NCBI RefSeq assembly: GCF_918797505.1 | Contig: NC_092796.1 | Span: 55,210,851-55,274,850 of the forward strand | Origin: Bemisia tabaci | Lineage: Eukaryota > Arthropoda > Insecta > Hemiptera > Aleyrodidae | DNA: 64,000 nt | Direction of reading: 5' to 3' | In this document: in pieces, positions 34,301-43,105 of the stretch | Layout of the letters: every line of letters starts with the position of its first letter | How positions within the stretch are numbered: the stretch's first letter is position 1 | Made by a program: the position numbers and the translations under genes | The notes under the pieces: model-generated | What the model was told of the DNA's origin: nothing | Database searches by the model: none | What the model saw: only the letters and a program-made list of their open reading frames with translations

Positions 34301-35342
34301 TTTTGTGATTACACTTAACGAATTCAGTGAAATATTCCCTAGAACGACAGATATGTGACGTAGCACCGGAGTCAATGACCCATGTTTTGACGTCACCGTC
34401 GTACAAATTGTTTGCCATAAGCACAGGTTTACCATTCTTATTTCTCTTATTTTTCTCATCACTTTCATTCTTATCTCTAAAAAAACATTGTGCCTCTAGA
34501 TGATTAGTCTTCTTACAAATTCCACAAGGAGGATGAGACCCTTTATTTTTGTTATCAGTTTTATCACGCGCACTGCCATTTTTATTTCTACAAAATTTGG
34601 CAACATGATTCGGTTTGTTACACAGATTACAGACAATTTTATCCCTACATTCTTTCAAACGGTGCCCTATTCGATTACAATTGTAACATTTCTGCACTTG
34701 TGCTCTGAAAGCTAAGCCTTCAGGTTCAGCCTTTTGGCTTTTGTGACGATTTTCCTCAGCCATGAGTCGTGATTTTAAAGTTACCAAAGTTTTACTCTCA
34801 GTAGCTGTGGCTTCCCAAGCTGCAGAAAAATAGCTGTAATGACTAGGTAGGGTTGTTATAATTTTAGTTATTAACATTTGCTCAGACACGTTTCCCTTAA
34901 TAGCATTCAGTCTTGTGTAGAGATTTTCCAGAGTACTCACATGGCTCATGATGGAAGTACCTTTCTGATATTTAGCGTTGAAAAATTCCTCCAGAAGTTG
35001 GCATCTTTGTTCGGTGTCATCTCGTTCGTAGAGTTTCAAAAGTACATCCCACATTGCTTTTGCGCTGTCACAGTTCATGAGATGAATCATCACACTTCTC
35101 TCCACCGTTTGGACGATCACTTTTTGTGCAAGAGCGTCTCCTTTCTGCCATTCCTTGAGTTGTTTTTGGTCCTTCTTTCCATCTTCTCCATCCGCTGCAG
35201 GTTTCACACTTTGTCCCGTCAGTATCTCGTACGCATTCCCAGCTTTCAAAACAATTGTAACTTGGAATTTCCAAAATTGAAAATTGCTGGTATCTTTCAG
35301 TTTTTCAATGTCTCTAAGTTCATCGCGCTTGATGTTATCCAT
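31305..35342 (-). CDS. Copia gag-pol polyprotein, right copy
   Basis: The 1345-residue product is identical to that of the left copy. Comparing the two ORFs by eye I find three base differences, at 26471/31728, 28769/34026 and 29507/34764, all synonymous. Domains and catalytic residues are as described for the left copy: zinc knuckles, protease D324, integrase D524/D587/E623, RT D1037-D1038, RNase H D1200. This copy keeps a nearly full 5' LTR, so it is the better candidate for a transcribed, autonomous element. The U3 end of that LTR carries small changes (see LTR C) that might affect integration. Confidence 0.97.
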   Translation of the reverse strand: MDNIKRDELRDIEKLKDTSNFQFWKFQVTIVLKAGNAYEILTGQSVKPAADGEDGKKDQKQLKEWQKGDALAQKVIVQTVERSVMIHLMNCDSAKAMWDVLLKLYERDDTEQRCQLLEEFFNAKYQKGTSIMSHVSTLENLYTRLNAIKGNVSEQMLITKIITTLPSHYSYFSAAWEATATESKTLVTLKSRLMAEENRHKSQKAEPEGLAFRAQVQKCYNCNRIGHRLKECRDKIVCNLCNKPNHVAKFCRNKNGSARDKTDNKNKGSHPPCGICKKTNHLEAQCFFRDKNESDEKNKRNKNGKPVLMANNLYDGDVKTWVIDSGATSHICRSREYFTEFVKCNHKIGVAKEGEFLIARGIGVIHFDRFILRDVYYIPEASRNLISISVITQQDGQVFFDKNEVTIKKDGKFVFKGTQDESGLFIANAEVCEPSEIKDEDMKGNAFLTSPALDWHAKMGHLGKNNMLKLVKMAEGINLTEKDILSMCDKEDNCDVCLRAKLTRTRFGKERERAKRKLEIIHTDLCGPIEPDTWDNKRYIATFTDGFSGFLMVSLLTYKSELFENLRDYVTQAETKFNLKVSKIRCDRGGEYMSADLKDWCREKGIILDYSPPATPQLNSTAERTNRVLLERARALIFEGNVDKKLWGEAVYTATHLLNRSPKSWLNCTPYEKWYDKTPNLKYLQIFGSMAYAKNLKHLKKLDERCQKYTLVGYASNAYRLWDAKDEKIIVSRDVAFIKPSNNKLLDAENVCDPFEDLFKREESESEKSDENLSENEVEMHQDETEEEIHQNNANETEGEPLQNIQNETEEENLQKEQNEVATRAGRVTKQTQFYGDPVPSSCILLTFSDAVTGPDGHKWKTAIEDEINSLAENEVYKLVDEKEAKGAKVLSNRWVFRIKDNGQYKARLCVRGNEQKEDDFDYEEIFSPVTNESSIKIMFALALQYNYKILKFDVKCAFLYGNLEENVFMKIPEGYTKYKNKIFKLLKALYGLKQSPLQWFKRLTDFLAKCGLKQLKSDRCVFRNTKGTLWLAIHVDDGLVVYKNVDEKNHLVKAMQREFKLTLEENPTCYLNIKIEAKGDTLKLSQEAYANSIINSFNMSDCKPVSTPMEPGQMIERTGNSADDFPYRQAVGSLLYLSNKTRPDISFAVSYASRHMEKPEKNDIDIIKRILRYLRGTTGDGVMFERSTESELTLSAFCDASYADDLITRRSTSGYMVLLNDNPVSWASRRQPIVATSTTESEYIALADTLKNLLFLKSFIEELTDKQVRCILKEDNQGTIRVVKKGQFNRRSKHIDVRYHYVHEKFSEGFFKIQYCPSSEQLADMLTKPLPKLKFISLRDRVVK

Positions 35343-35825
35343 TTTTAATTTTTACTTTAGTCTTTCAGATTTCACAAAGTTCAGAATGATTTTAATTTTT
35401 CTTATCTTTCAAAAGTTCAAAGAGTTCCGAATTTTATAAAATTCAAAGTTATTTTAATTTTCCTGAACTTCTGGTTTCACAAAGTTCAGAATTAACTACC
35501 GTCACTTCAGTTCTTCACAAATTTTTTTTTTTTAATTTTAATTTTATTTTTCACACATTGGGTTTTAGTTTTTAATTTTAATTTTATTTCTCACACATTG
35601 GGTTTTAATTTTTAATTTTTATTTCATCCCTTCACAAGATGGTTTTAAATTTTTTAATTTTAGACACAAAGAACGGGGTTTTAATTTATATTATTCAGTG
35701 CACAACATGATGAAAGTAGTTTTCAGTTTCTGCCCTTTTCCGAGCATCGAGTCACATTATTCCACAGGAACCACAAAACACATTAATCCACAGGACGACA
35801 ATACCGCGTCGCGTTCCGCGTAATC
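35343..35825 (-). other. Copia leader, right copy
   Basis: Differs from the left leader by one extra T in the T-run near 35522-35533 and by two substitutions near 35684 and 35697. Same internal tandem blocks. Confidence 0.7.
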
Positions 35826-35839
35826 CTGGGCCCATAACC
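35826..35839 (-). other. Primer-binding site, right Copia copy
   Basis: Identical CTGGGCCCATAACC on plus, complementary to the anticodon arm of initiator tRNA-Met, three bases from LTR C. Confidence 0.88.
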
Positions 35840-35842
35840 TAA

Positions 35843-36076
35843 TGAGGATAGGTGTTTTGGGTATATTTCGGAGTAGTCATTATTGGAATATGAATTACAT
35901 ATTTTATTGAAAGAAAACAGAGAACGTGGTCCGACGAGGAGATGTATTGGCGAACTAGCTAACAAGGGGAAGGGGCTGCTATACGCAGGTGCTTATCAAC
36001 ATTGAAATAGGACTCGCAGTATGAGTCGCCATAAAGCGACGTTGTCAAGATTATGATATCATTCCAGGGTTCAACC
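35843..36076 (-). repeat. Copia LTR C (5' LTR of right copy, variant outer end)
   Basis: Matches LTR 1 up to TTATGAT, then reads ATCATTCCAGGGTTCAACC where the others have TAATTCCAGGGTTCAACA. It has a 1-bp insertion and its terminal CA has become CC. Either the end mutated after insertion or the boundary lies one base further in. Confidence 0.85.
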
Positions 36077-36997
36077 CGCGAGAACATATGATTTAGCCGT
36101 TCTTGGTTTCCGCGTTTTCTCTCCTCCTCTGCCTGCCTTTTTCTTCTTTTCTCTGTTTTCTTCTCCTTCCAATTCATCATTTTTTTCTTCCCCTTTTGTT
36201 TGCATATGTGAAGCAATGAAGCACTCAAACCTGGACGTATATAATATCCTAAAAGGATGCTATAATGCGCTACCATAAAGGCCTAACTAATACTCGCCGA
36301 CCAATTAGAAAGCGGCACACTTTTTCTGTAGTATAATGATTGAAATTGCAATATTCTCCCGTCTGTAGATACTCTAACGGATATCATTCGCCACCTCCTA
36401 AATGTTTGCTTAAACGGAACAGTCTATTGCTATTGAGAGTCAACGTTCACCGAATAATTCGGCTTCTCATAGTTACATTTTTTTTGCGCACACAAGCTAA
36501 AATCGTCCTTGAAGTATTATATTCTGAAAACAATAAATCCATCCATTGCGTCTATTTTTAGTAAGGGGCGTTTTTTTTTAAAAGAGGAATCCTCGAAATA
36601 AGGCGGGCCGTATCCGCGACTGACGTCTCAAGTCTCGCCGGATTGATAATTGGATTTATGTCGGAAAAAAAGCGCTGCCAAAAGATAATCCGTCCACCCT
36701 CTCCGAAAGTCCAGAACCCGATCTCGCCCCGAGCCAAACGCAATTAGTCGAGAAACGAGCAGAGCCCAGCCTCGGCGAGATAGCTGGAAAATAAATGTAA
36801 AACGACAGTAAATTATCATAATTAATCCCCGTGGAATCCGTCACGTGGTGCGGCCGATGAGTCACAACCCGTTGACTTTCCTTTGAATTCAGATAGGAGC
36901 TTTGGTCTCGTTCTTGTGGGCGTGCATTTACATGTGTAGAGGTTGCCGTTCATCCATTTTAAAGTGTACATTAGGGGAGGAGCCATTTTCTACATAT
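36077..36997. other. Flank right of Copia; candidate regulatory module at 36596-36870
   Basis: A pyrimidine-rich tract at 36110-36200, then AT-rich DNA. Positions 36596-36870 are CpG-rich single-copy sequence with closely spaced ATTGATAATTGG, AGATAATCC, CGCAATTAGTCG, AATTATCATAATTAATCC and CACGTG-like motifs. TAATTA/CAATTA cores with GATA sites are common in developmental enhancers, but function is only inferred. Confidence 0.3.
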
Positions 36998-37003
36998 CAC
37001 TGG

Positions 37004-37042
<39 letters not shown>
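36998..37042. repeat. Isolated CACTGG end with 39-nt A-run
   Basis: CACTGG followed directly by about 39 A's, then CCGGATTCCCGG. It looks like a solo or eroded terminus of the CACTGG MITE family with an expanded A-tract, but the diagnostic CACATTGGATC is absent. Confidence 0.4.
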
Positions 37043-37044
<2 letters not shown>

Positions 37045-37212
37045 GGATTCCCGGAGGTTTAATTAATGATAATTGCAAACAAAAATTAACAAATTTCAAA
37101 TTTCCGGAAATTAATTCGAGCCACGTGAAATTTCACTTTTCATCTTTAAGATCAACACAGCTTAAGAAAATCAGCATTTTTAAGCCTTCCTCAGTGTCGA
37201 AATAGTTCGATT

Positions 37213-37440
37213 ACATCTTCAGGTTCGTCAACGTTCACTACTTCCAAATCTTCAGGTTCATTAACGTTGACCACTTCCACATCTTCTTCATCAACGTTTA
37301 CTACTTCCAAATCTTCAGGTTCATTAACGTTGACCACTTCCACATCTTATTCATCAACGTTTACTACTTCCAAATCTTCAGGTTCATTAACGTTGACCAC
37401 TTCCACATTATCTTATTCATCAACGTTTACTACTTCCGTA
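37213..37440. repeat. 63-bp coding-phase minisatellite
   Basis: Three full units (about 37252, 37315 and 37378) plus a partial one, with period 63 bp, divisible by three. The plus strand reads Ser/Thr-rich (TTSTSSSSTFTTSKSSGSLT). The minus strand reads an acidic repeat (EVVNVDEEDV then EVVNVNEPEDL) and runs to a stop near 37194 after VIELFRH. Each 63-bp unit is itself two related halves, and on the minus strand two of the differences between halves are third-base changes (GTA to GTG, GTA to GTC). Units 2 and 3 carry a TAA stop on minus. This suggests a decayed coding repeat on the minus strand. Confidence 0.65.
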
Positions 37441-37762
37441 CTGACCCGCGCGTCTGCTTATTTGCTGCCCTTATTTCGCTTTCTTTTTTTTTTTTTTTTT
37501 TCTTTTTCCTTTTCTTTTCTTTTTTGTATCATATACACTTGGGCCGGAGCTCTACATCGGGGCAGCCGCGAGACGCGAGGGCGATTCGAAGTGTGCAGCG
37601 TGCCGGTGAGGAGGACGTTGTCGCGTCGCATCGTGGCATTCTGCACAATCCTCCGCGCATCACGTTCCACCGCGGAATCTACTGCCGGAGAACGCCATCC
37701 ACCACCGCGCCATGTCGCCAGCTCTACCGCCGACCAGAATCACCCTCCGTAGATGTTCCGGC

Positions 37763-38074
37763 TAGAGTCCCTTTATACTGAGAGTCAAGACAATTTGAAT
37801 CCATTTCTGATTGGTTCCCGTATTTTAGGCCTCCACAGTGTCACACACGGGAATAAATATTACATTTTCACCGATTGCAAAGATTATAATCTGGAATGGA
37901 CCGGGGAATTACGGGTTCGGCAAGGAACAAACGGAATGAGAGGAGGAACGGAGAAAGGCATTTGAGAATGGGCCGATCAAAGATTACGAAAAACGTTCAA
38001 TTTCTGTAATCTTTATTCCCGTTTGTGACATCCATGAGCAGAATTGTCTTGACTCTCAGTATAAAGGGACTCTA
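37763..38074. mobile_element. hAT-type MITE (312 bp), 8-bp target duplication 7/8 matched
   Basis: The left end TAGAGTCCCTTTATACTGAG, followed by AGTCAAGACAATT, is mirrored by AATTGTCTTGACTCTCAGTA, then TAAAGGGACTCTA. Flanks GTTCCGGC (37755-37762) and GTTCCAGC (38075-38082) differ at one base. Same TAGAGTCCC terminus as the 17049 element but a different interior. Confidence 0.85.
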
Positions 38075-38230
38075 GTTCCAGCCATAGAGGATAACCTTTA
38101 GTTTCAGTCTTTGAGGAAATGGTGTACCCTCGGAATCCCGACTCACTTGCAACCAAAAGGGTCTACCTTGGACCAGCATCACCCTCCGTAGATGTTCGAG
38201 TCATTGATGATAACCTTTGGTTTTAGTCTT

Positions 38231-38463
38231 CACTGGAAAAAAAAAAACACATTGGATCTAGAGTCCAGACTCTTAAAAACATCGACGAGAAAAAGGACTC
38301 TTGATTCAATCTGATTTAAGCTTAAATCAAAAGGAAATCGGCTCAAATTAAGAGGCTTGGTTCTTGATTTAAGCTTAAATCTGATTGAATCAGGAGTCCT
38401 TTTTCTTGTCAATGTTTTCAAGAGTCTGGACTCTAGATCCGATGTGTTTTTTTTTTTCCAGTG
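38231..38463 (+). mobile_element. CACTGG hairpin MITE, copy e (core flipped)
   Basis: Ends CACTGG/CCAGTG, TT on both flanks. The arms are in the usual order (left CATCGAC type, right TCAATG type), but the core reads AATTAAGAGGCTTGGTTC, the reverse of the usual orientation. Confidence 0.9.
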
Positions 38464-38589
38464 TTGGGGGAAATTGATTACCCTCGGAATCCCGACTCCT
38501 GGAAAATTGAAACCAATAGGACTTTCACTGAAGTTTTGAAATGATTTTATGACATCGTAAGGGGTTGATGTGTGTATGCTTTTCCCCTC

Positions 38590-38823
38590 TATCATTTGAG
38601 CAAGTTCAGGGTGTCTACAGTGTCTCAGTGAAATTCGAAAAAAAAACCGGAAAATATCAGGAAATTTGATGTCATCAGTAAAGTATCTAAAAAATTAGTA
38701 ATGGGTCAGGAAATTCAGAATATTTCAAGTATTTTTTTAACTACATGTGGTTTAATTCATTCAATATGTTGGTTTGGAAAATCAAACAAAGGTATTTTCC
38801 GCGAAAAAAATCAGGAGAATCCG
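38590..38823. repeat. Dispersed repeat, copy 2 (related to 1395-1600)
   Basis: Shares ATCAGGAAATTTGATGTCATC-type and TATGTTGGTTTGG phrases with 1395-1600 in the same order. Short fragments such as AAATCAGGGAAAGTCGG occur elsewhere (14500-14515), suggesting a common family. Confidence 0.5.
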
Positions 38824-39280
38824 TGATGAAATTTAGCACAAACCTGGAGTTGCTCCTGGATGTGGCATCCTCGGTGCGCTGTCTCTGCCATCTTCATTGA
38901 AAGGGCTCCCGAGACAATTAGTTAAAAACTCAAACCGGTTTCCTGATTCGCTTGCGCTTTTCCCTTCCCATTTGGAGCAGCCCCATTGTCCCATTACACT
39001 CGAGGGCTTATCACAGGTTAATTACGTAACCTGCCGCTGTTGTGGGCGCGACGCGACGGTCTTGGGGGGGGGGGGGGGGGTGGTAAGCAGCTCCGGTGAC
39101 GAAGGTTCGTTTGTCACGGAATCGTCCCGGTCCAACTTCCGCGCCGTCTTGCTCCGTCCCTTCGTTTCAGCCAACCCCATCGCTCGTCAGGTCAGTGACG
39201 AAAAACAGAATTCCAGGATTCAAATTTTGTATTTTCGTCGAAAAAGGGTCGCAAATTAATTTACATGTATAGAGCCGCTT
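38824..39280. other. Mixed DNA with a 17-G run
   Basis: A G-run at 39064-39080 inside a GC-rich patch. No gene recognised. Confidence 0.35.
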
Positions 39281-39545
39281 TTATTGCGCTCTACGGCGCT
39301 CTGCGACACCTAGCCGCCAAAGTCCCCTATCCTCCCGAAGCCCGTCAGGGGGTTGGCAAACCCCCATTTCTTCTAAAACCCCCAGTCGCCACCCTTTCAC
39401 TGGGCGTCCGTCCCCCTCGTCTCCTCCCAGGAGGAACCCAATCAAGCATCTTCTTCGGCAGCCTTTCATCCGTCATTCTATTGACATGACCATACCAGAC
39501 AAGCTGTAAAAAATTAAGCCGTCGCAAATTAATTCTAGCGTCTGA
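39281..39545 (-). pseudogene. Non-LTR retrotransposon: C-terminal tail of endonuclease/reverse transcriptase ORF
   Basis: Minus-strand translation gives LVWYGHVNRMTDERLPKKM, then PPGRRRGGRTP, and in a second frame EDRGLWRLGVAERRRAQ before a TAA at 39281-39283. The succession W-GHV-RM, RLPKK, PGRRRRGRP and LWRLG-RRR is the familiar C-terminal end of insect non-LTR (LINE) RT proteins. The two parts lie in different frames, so a frameshift falls between about 39345 and 39420. Upstream RT domains are absent, so this is a 5'-truncated, broken copy, as is usual for LINE insertions. The clade cannot be fixed from so short a piece. Confidence 0.75.
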
Positions 39546-39584
39546 AAAGTGTTGTTGAATACACGATGGAAATCGCAGGATCAT

Positions 39585-40288
39585 CAGAGCACGCGCATAA
39601 AATGTAGAGTATGATTTTTGAGAAGTTTTCTTCTCGTATTACAACAATTTAACTGAAGTTTGCGTAAAACAAACGTGAGCTTGTTTAATTAATACCTCAG
39701 AATAATTCTAAAAGTAGGGAGGAGGCGAGCAAATGAATCATACGCGATACTTTTAACACTGGAAGGGTGGCGGAACAAGGTTCTCCTCTTTGCGGACCCT
39801 CGTCCCTCCCTGGCCGGACGAGTCCGCAAGGGCGTAGTATCTCAATTTCCACGTAAGCCCTGTTTCGCATGTAAATCCATGCTCTCTGGGGCTCATGTGG
39901 ATACGTCAAATCGTCACGGATCGGGAAGGCGATCCCATGACGGGCGTGTACAGCGCTCCTCCCCCGCCGACGGTCGTGCAAATCCAATGCGGCCGCGGCA
40001 AATATTTACCTCCGATTACCGGGCTGTTTGCTCTGGCGGCAATACCGATGTCCACGTCCTCCGGGACCGAACCGGGGTCTCCTCCCAAATGGCAGCCGTT
40101 CATTTACGAAGCCATCTCTTCCGGCCACGACGAGTCAACGTCATGCGGGCTCCAGCCGCGTTCGCACGTATCGTCGCTCTTCTGACGTCAGAGCGTATCT
40201 CGATTTCCTCACGAGCCCCCGTAAATATGGAGTGATACGGAGAACAGGATTCACGCGGAGGAAGATATACGTCTTTACGTCGGAGGAG
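39585..40288. other. AT-rich then GC-rich island with dispersed-repeat patches
   Basis: Positions 39750-40260 are CpG-rich. At 39825-39905 and 40185-40237 the phrase GCGTA(G)TATCTC(A/G)ATTTCC followed by AGCCC recurs and resembles 20690-20760, so it is a short interspersed repeat. Open frames on both strands have no domain. Confidence 0.35.
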
Positions 40289-40450
40289 CATTGGCGGATC
40301 CAACAATTTGGCAACACCGGATTTCCTCCTTTAAACCTATGGAAATGTATCGATTCTTGGAGGGGACAGGTGCTCCGATAATAATCGATTATTTAGCATA
40401 GGTTTAAACGGAGGAAATCCGGTGTTGCCAAATTGCTGGATCCGCCTCTG
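40289..40450. mobile_element. hAT-like MITE (162 bp), relative of 9572-9736
   Basis: The left end CATTGGCGGATCCAACAATT is mirrored by AATTGCTGGATCCGCCTCTG at the right. The arms of about 60 bp run through ACACCGGATTTCCTCC and TTTAAACCTATGG. The inner AAACCTATGGAAA...ATCGAT block matches the 9572 element. Flanking octamers CGGAGGAG and CATAGGAG agree at 6 of 8 positions, consistent with an old target duplication. Confidence 0.75.
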
Positions 40451-42502
40451 CATAGGAGCGACGATGTAGTGGGCTTGATCGGCCGCATGGTTCACGCGCC
40501 AATACTCTGGATACGTCATGATGTAGATCAGAGGGGAATACCTTTAAAGTATGGCCATCGCGATCCTTTTGCTTTAGAGAAATTGCACTGCTGGATGATT
40601 GGTCGGCCGGTTTTTGACTTTCACACTTAAAAACAATTTTTTTGAGGTATTATTTTGACTCAAGCTTCGTTTCTTGTTGACGCACATTTTTTTTCTTTTT
40701 ATTTAGATAAATCCGTGCGGAATTAAGATAAACTCAGTTTTAGTGTATTTTCCGAAGAAAATACACTATTTTTCGAGTTAAAGAAACGTTGCTTTTGTAT
40801 CGTTTTTCTAACTGAAACTGAAAGATATCAAAACGACGCTTTTTCACCTCAAAAAACTGATGTTGGGTTGAATCCTTTAAAAAGAAACAAAAATGATTAA
40901 AAAATCACTTGCAGCGTCAAATCATCACTCTAGTATACGCATTTTGGGACCACTGATCACTCAATATGTAATGAAGTCCGATTTGTATTTTAGCTGATGT
41001 ATTCTGATTTTAATGATTATTGGCCTCGAACTTTTCCTCATATCAACATACTCGTGTCAATCCGACATAACTAAACCAGTTAAAAGTATCTCAGGAATTC
41101 AACGCTTCAGCGAATTCCGCTTTCCATTGAAAGTTCCGTTAATTTCCCTCAAAGGAAGCTAGTTTCCTCGCGAATAAATAGGCTTGAATAATTGAAACAG
41201 TCTCCAAAGGGAAGCGAGGGTGAGAGGGGGCGGAGGGAGGTGAGAGGGAGGACAAAATTACGATTTACTTTCACCGAAAGGCGACGGGGCATAAAATAGT
41301 GCGGAATCCAACAAAGTAAGGGATTAAAAATAATTCCAACGGCATTAAGGGGGGAAAAGCGCCGGTGATTTATGCAACTATAAAGTGGCAATGGTTGAGG
41401 AGCAAGACAAAGGAAGAACGGTAGAAAAACGGGGACACAAAGGGCGAAAGAACCGCACGCGGAAGAAAAATTGTCGAACGTGGCGTATATACGGAAAGAA
41501 TGAAGCTCGGTGGCGCGGGGAGCGGGCTTGTTTCCAACGACACCGCATTCGATCAAAGCCGGATAGTAGATTAATTAATTAATATAGTTTACTCTCCGGA
41601 CTGATGCGGAGGGGCCCTGATGTAACACCCGAACGCGCCGGCGGTTTATTTTTTTAAACGCTTTCGTTTCATTATTCTTTCTTTTTTATTAAACGCTTTT
41701 TTTGTCTCCCCGATCGCGCGAGCGGAGAGGCACGCGTTGGGAATGAAAGGTTAGTTTTGAGGTTAACACGCGATGCGCGCGGAAAAAAGACACCCCTCTC
41801 GATTCTGCCCCGACGCGCGGGTATAAATAATCAAATAATTAGTTGCAGTTTATTCCCTCTGTCGCGGTGTTTTTCAATCCCTCTCGCGGATTTGTGAGCG
41901 AGGGGGTCGAGGTTGAAAGGAGCCGCTGGGGTCGCGGGCTAGACGGATAGGCGCCCGAAGTGTTGTCGCTCACATTACAACCCCGTGGAAGGAAAAAAAA
42001 TCCAAATGCGACCCAAAATAACAGCATTATTCAATGTCTGATTTCGAGACAGCGATGATGCGCCGAGATAATGTTGGGGGAGACGATGATCCAGCTAATT
42101 ACGACCTCATAAATCAACGAAACGCAATGATTTAACTCCTATTTTCAGGAGCGATCTACGATCTGGAGCTTCCTCCATGATGTTTTGCCATGAAAAGTGG
42201 GGTTTCCGATTAAATAAGATTTTTTATTCGACAAAATGATGGTCACTGAATGTATGAAGTCATTATTTTTGGTGACAGCAATATAGTGTTTTTATTGTTC
42301 AGTAAAGAACTCATTCACTAGGGTAAGCTCCGCCCCCTCACCCCTTCGCGGTCCAACCCCTCGAAGCAGTGTGCTTCGGGTCTCAGACGTCATGCGTTAC
42401 GCGTTACTCCTATGATTTTATTTGTAGAGGAAGATTTGGCGTTTTTCGTAAAGTCTTCCCTGATTTTTTAGTCATTTTCTTCTTGTAGCCTGACTTTTAC
42501 AG
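40451..42502. other. Single-copy DNA; GC-rich candidate regulatory stretch 41180-42050
   Basis: Positions 41180-42050 carry GGGATTAAAAATAATTCC (Otx/bicoid-like GGATTA), GTGATTTATGCAAC, AGATTAATTAATTAATAT and ATAATCAAATAATTAG in an otherwise GC-rich stretch. No protein-coding ORF is convincing. A developmental enhancer is possible. The remainder is AT-rich without features. Confidence 0.25.
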
Positions 42503-42732
42503 CACTGGGGGAAAAAAAAACACATTGGATCTAGAGTCCAGACTCTTGAAAACATTGACAAGAAAAAATACTCTTGACTCAATCAGATTTAAGCTTAAAT
42601 CAAAAGGAAATCCGCTCAAATTAAGAGGCTTGGTTCTTGATCTAAGCAAAAATCCGATTGAATGAAGAATATTTTTTCTTGTCGATGTTTTTAAGAGTCT
42701 GGACTCTAGATTCAATGTGTTTTTTTCCAGTG
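42503..42732 (-). mobile_element. CACTGG hairpin MITE, copy f (whole element reversed)
   Basis: Arms and core are both in reverse orientation relative to copies a-d, so it is simply inserted the other way round. Left end CACTGGGGGAAAA, right end CCAGTG. The flanking dinucleotides AG and TC do not match. Confidence 0.9.
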
Positions 42733-42778
42733 TCGTGCACTTCTTGAATGACTCTATGTATCCTCTCTCTAATCCGAG

Positions 42779-42805
42779 TTTCTCTTCTTTGTTTCAGGTA
42801 TGTGC
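42779..42805 (+). other. Ratchet-like splice site
   Basis: TTTCTCTTCTTTGTTTCAG|GTATGT at 42797/42798: a strong pyrimidine tract and acceptor abut a donor. Same pattern as at 11614/11615. Confidence 0.3.
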
Positions 42806-43105
42806 TGGACCCTTTGACTACATTTCAAATTCTCCTATTCGTAAGTTTCAAGTAAAAGAAATTTTTATCCGTAAAATTTCAACTGTCATCAGTTGCAGTA
42901 TTTTTGACTCTGAATTTTTGAGTCAATTTGCATAGACTTGAATATCTTACCTGCTGTTTTTCGTGACTTGTATTTTTTATGCTCAGTACAGGAAAATAGC
43001 TTTCTAATTAATGTCTCACAGAGAAACTTAGTCGGTAGTTGGTTTGTAGGTGTTATGATTTCTCTCATAAGAGTACTTAACAAAATTCAAAGACAGGAGC
43101 CGCGC

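Larger units (their letters stand above)
30800..36076 (-). mobile_element. Ty1/copia LTR retrotransposon, right copy
   Basis: Same organisation and orientation as the left copy, offset by about 5.26 kb. 3' LTR 30800-31032, PPT, ORF, leader, PBS and 5' LTR 35843-36076. The nearest bases outside the right end (CGCGA...) do not repeat those outside the far-left LTR (AGTAA), so the pair as a whole lacks a visible target duplication. Confidence 0.95.

Noticed and set aside
26271..35348. Plus-strand ORFs of 69-156 codons within the Copia elements
   Set aside because: Antisense shadows of the intact gag-pol ORFs, present identically in both copies.
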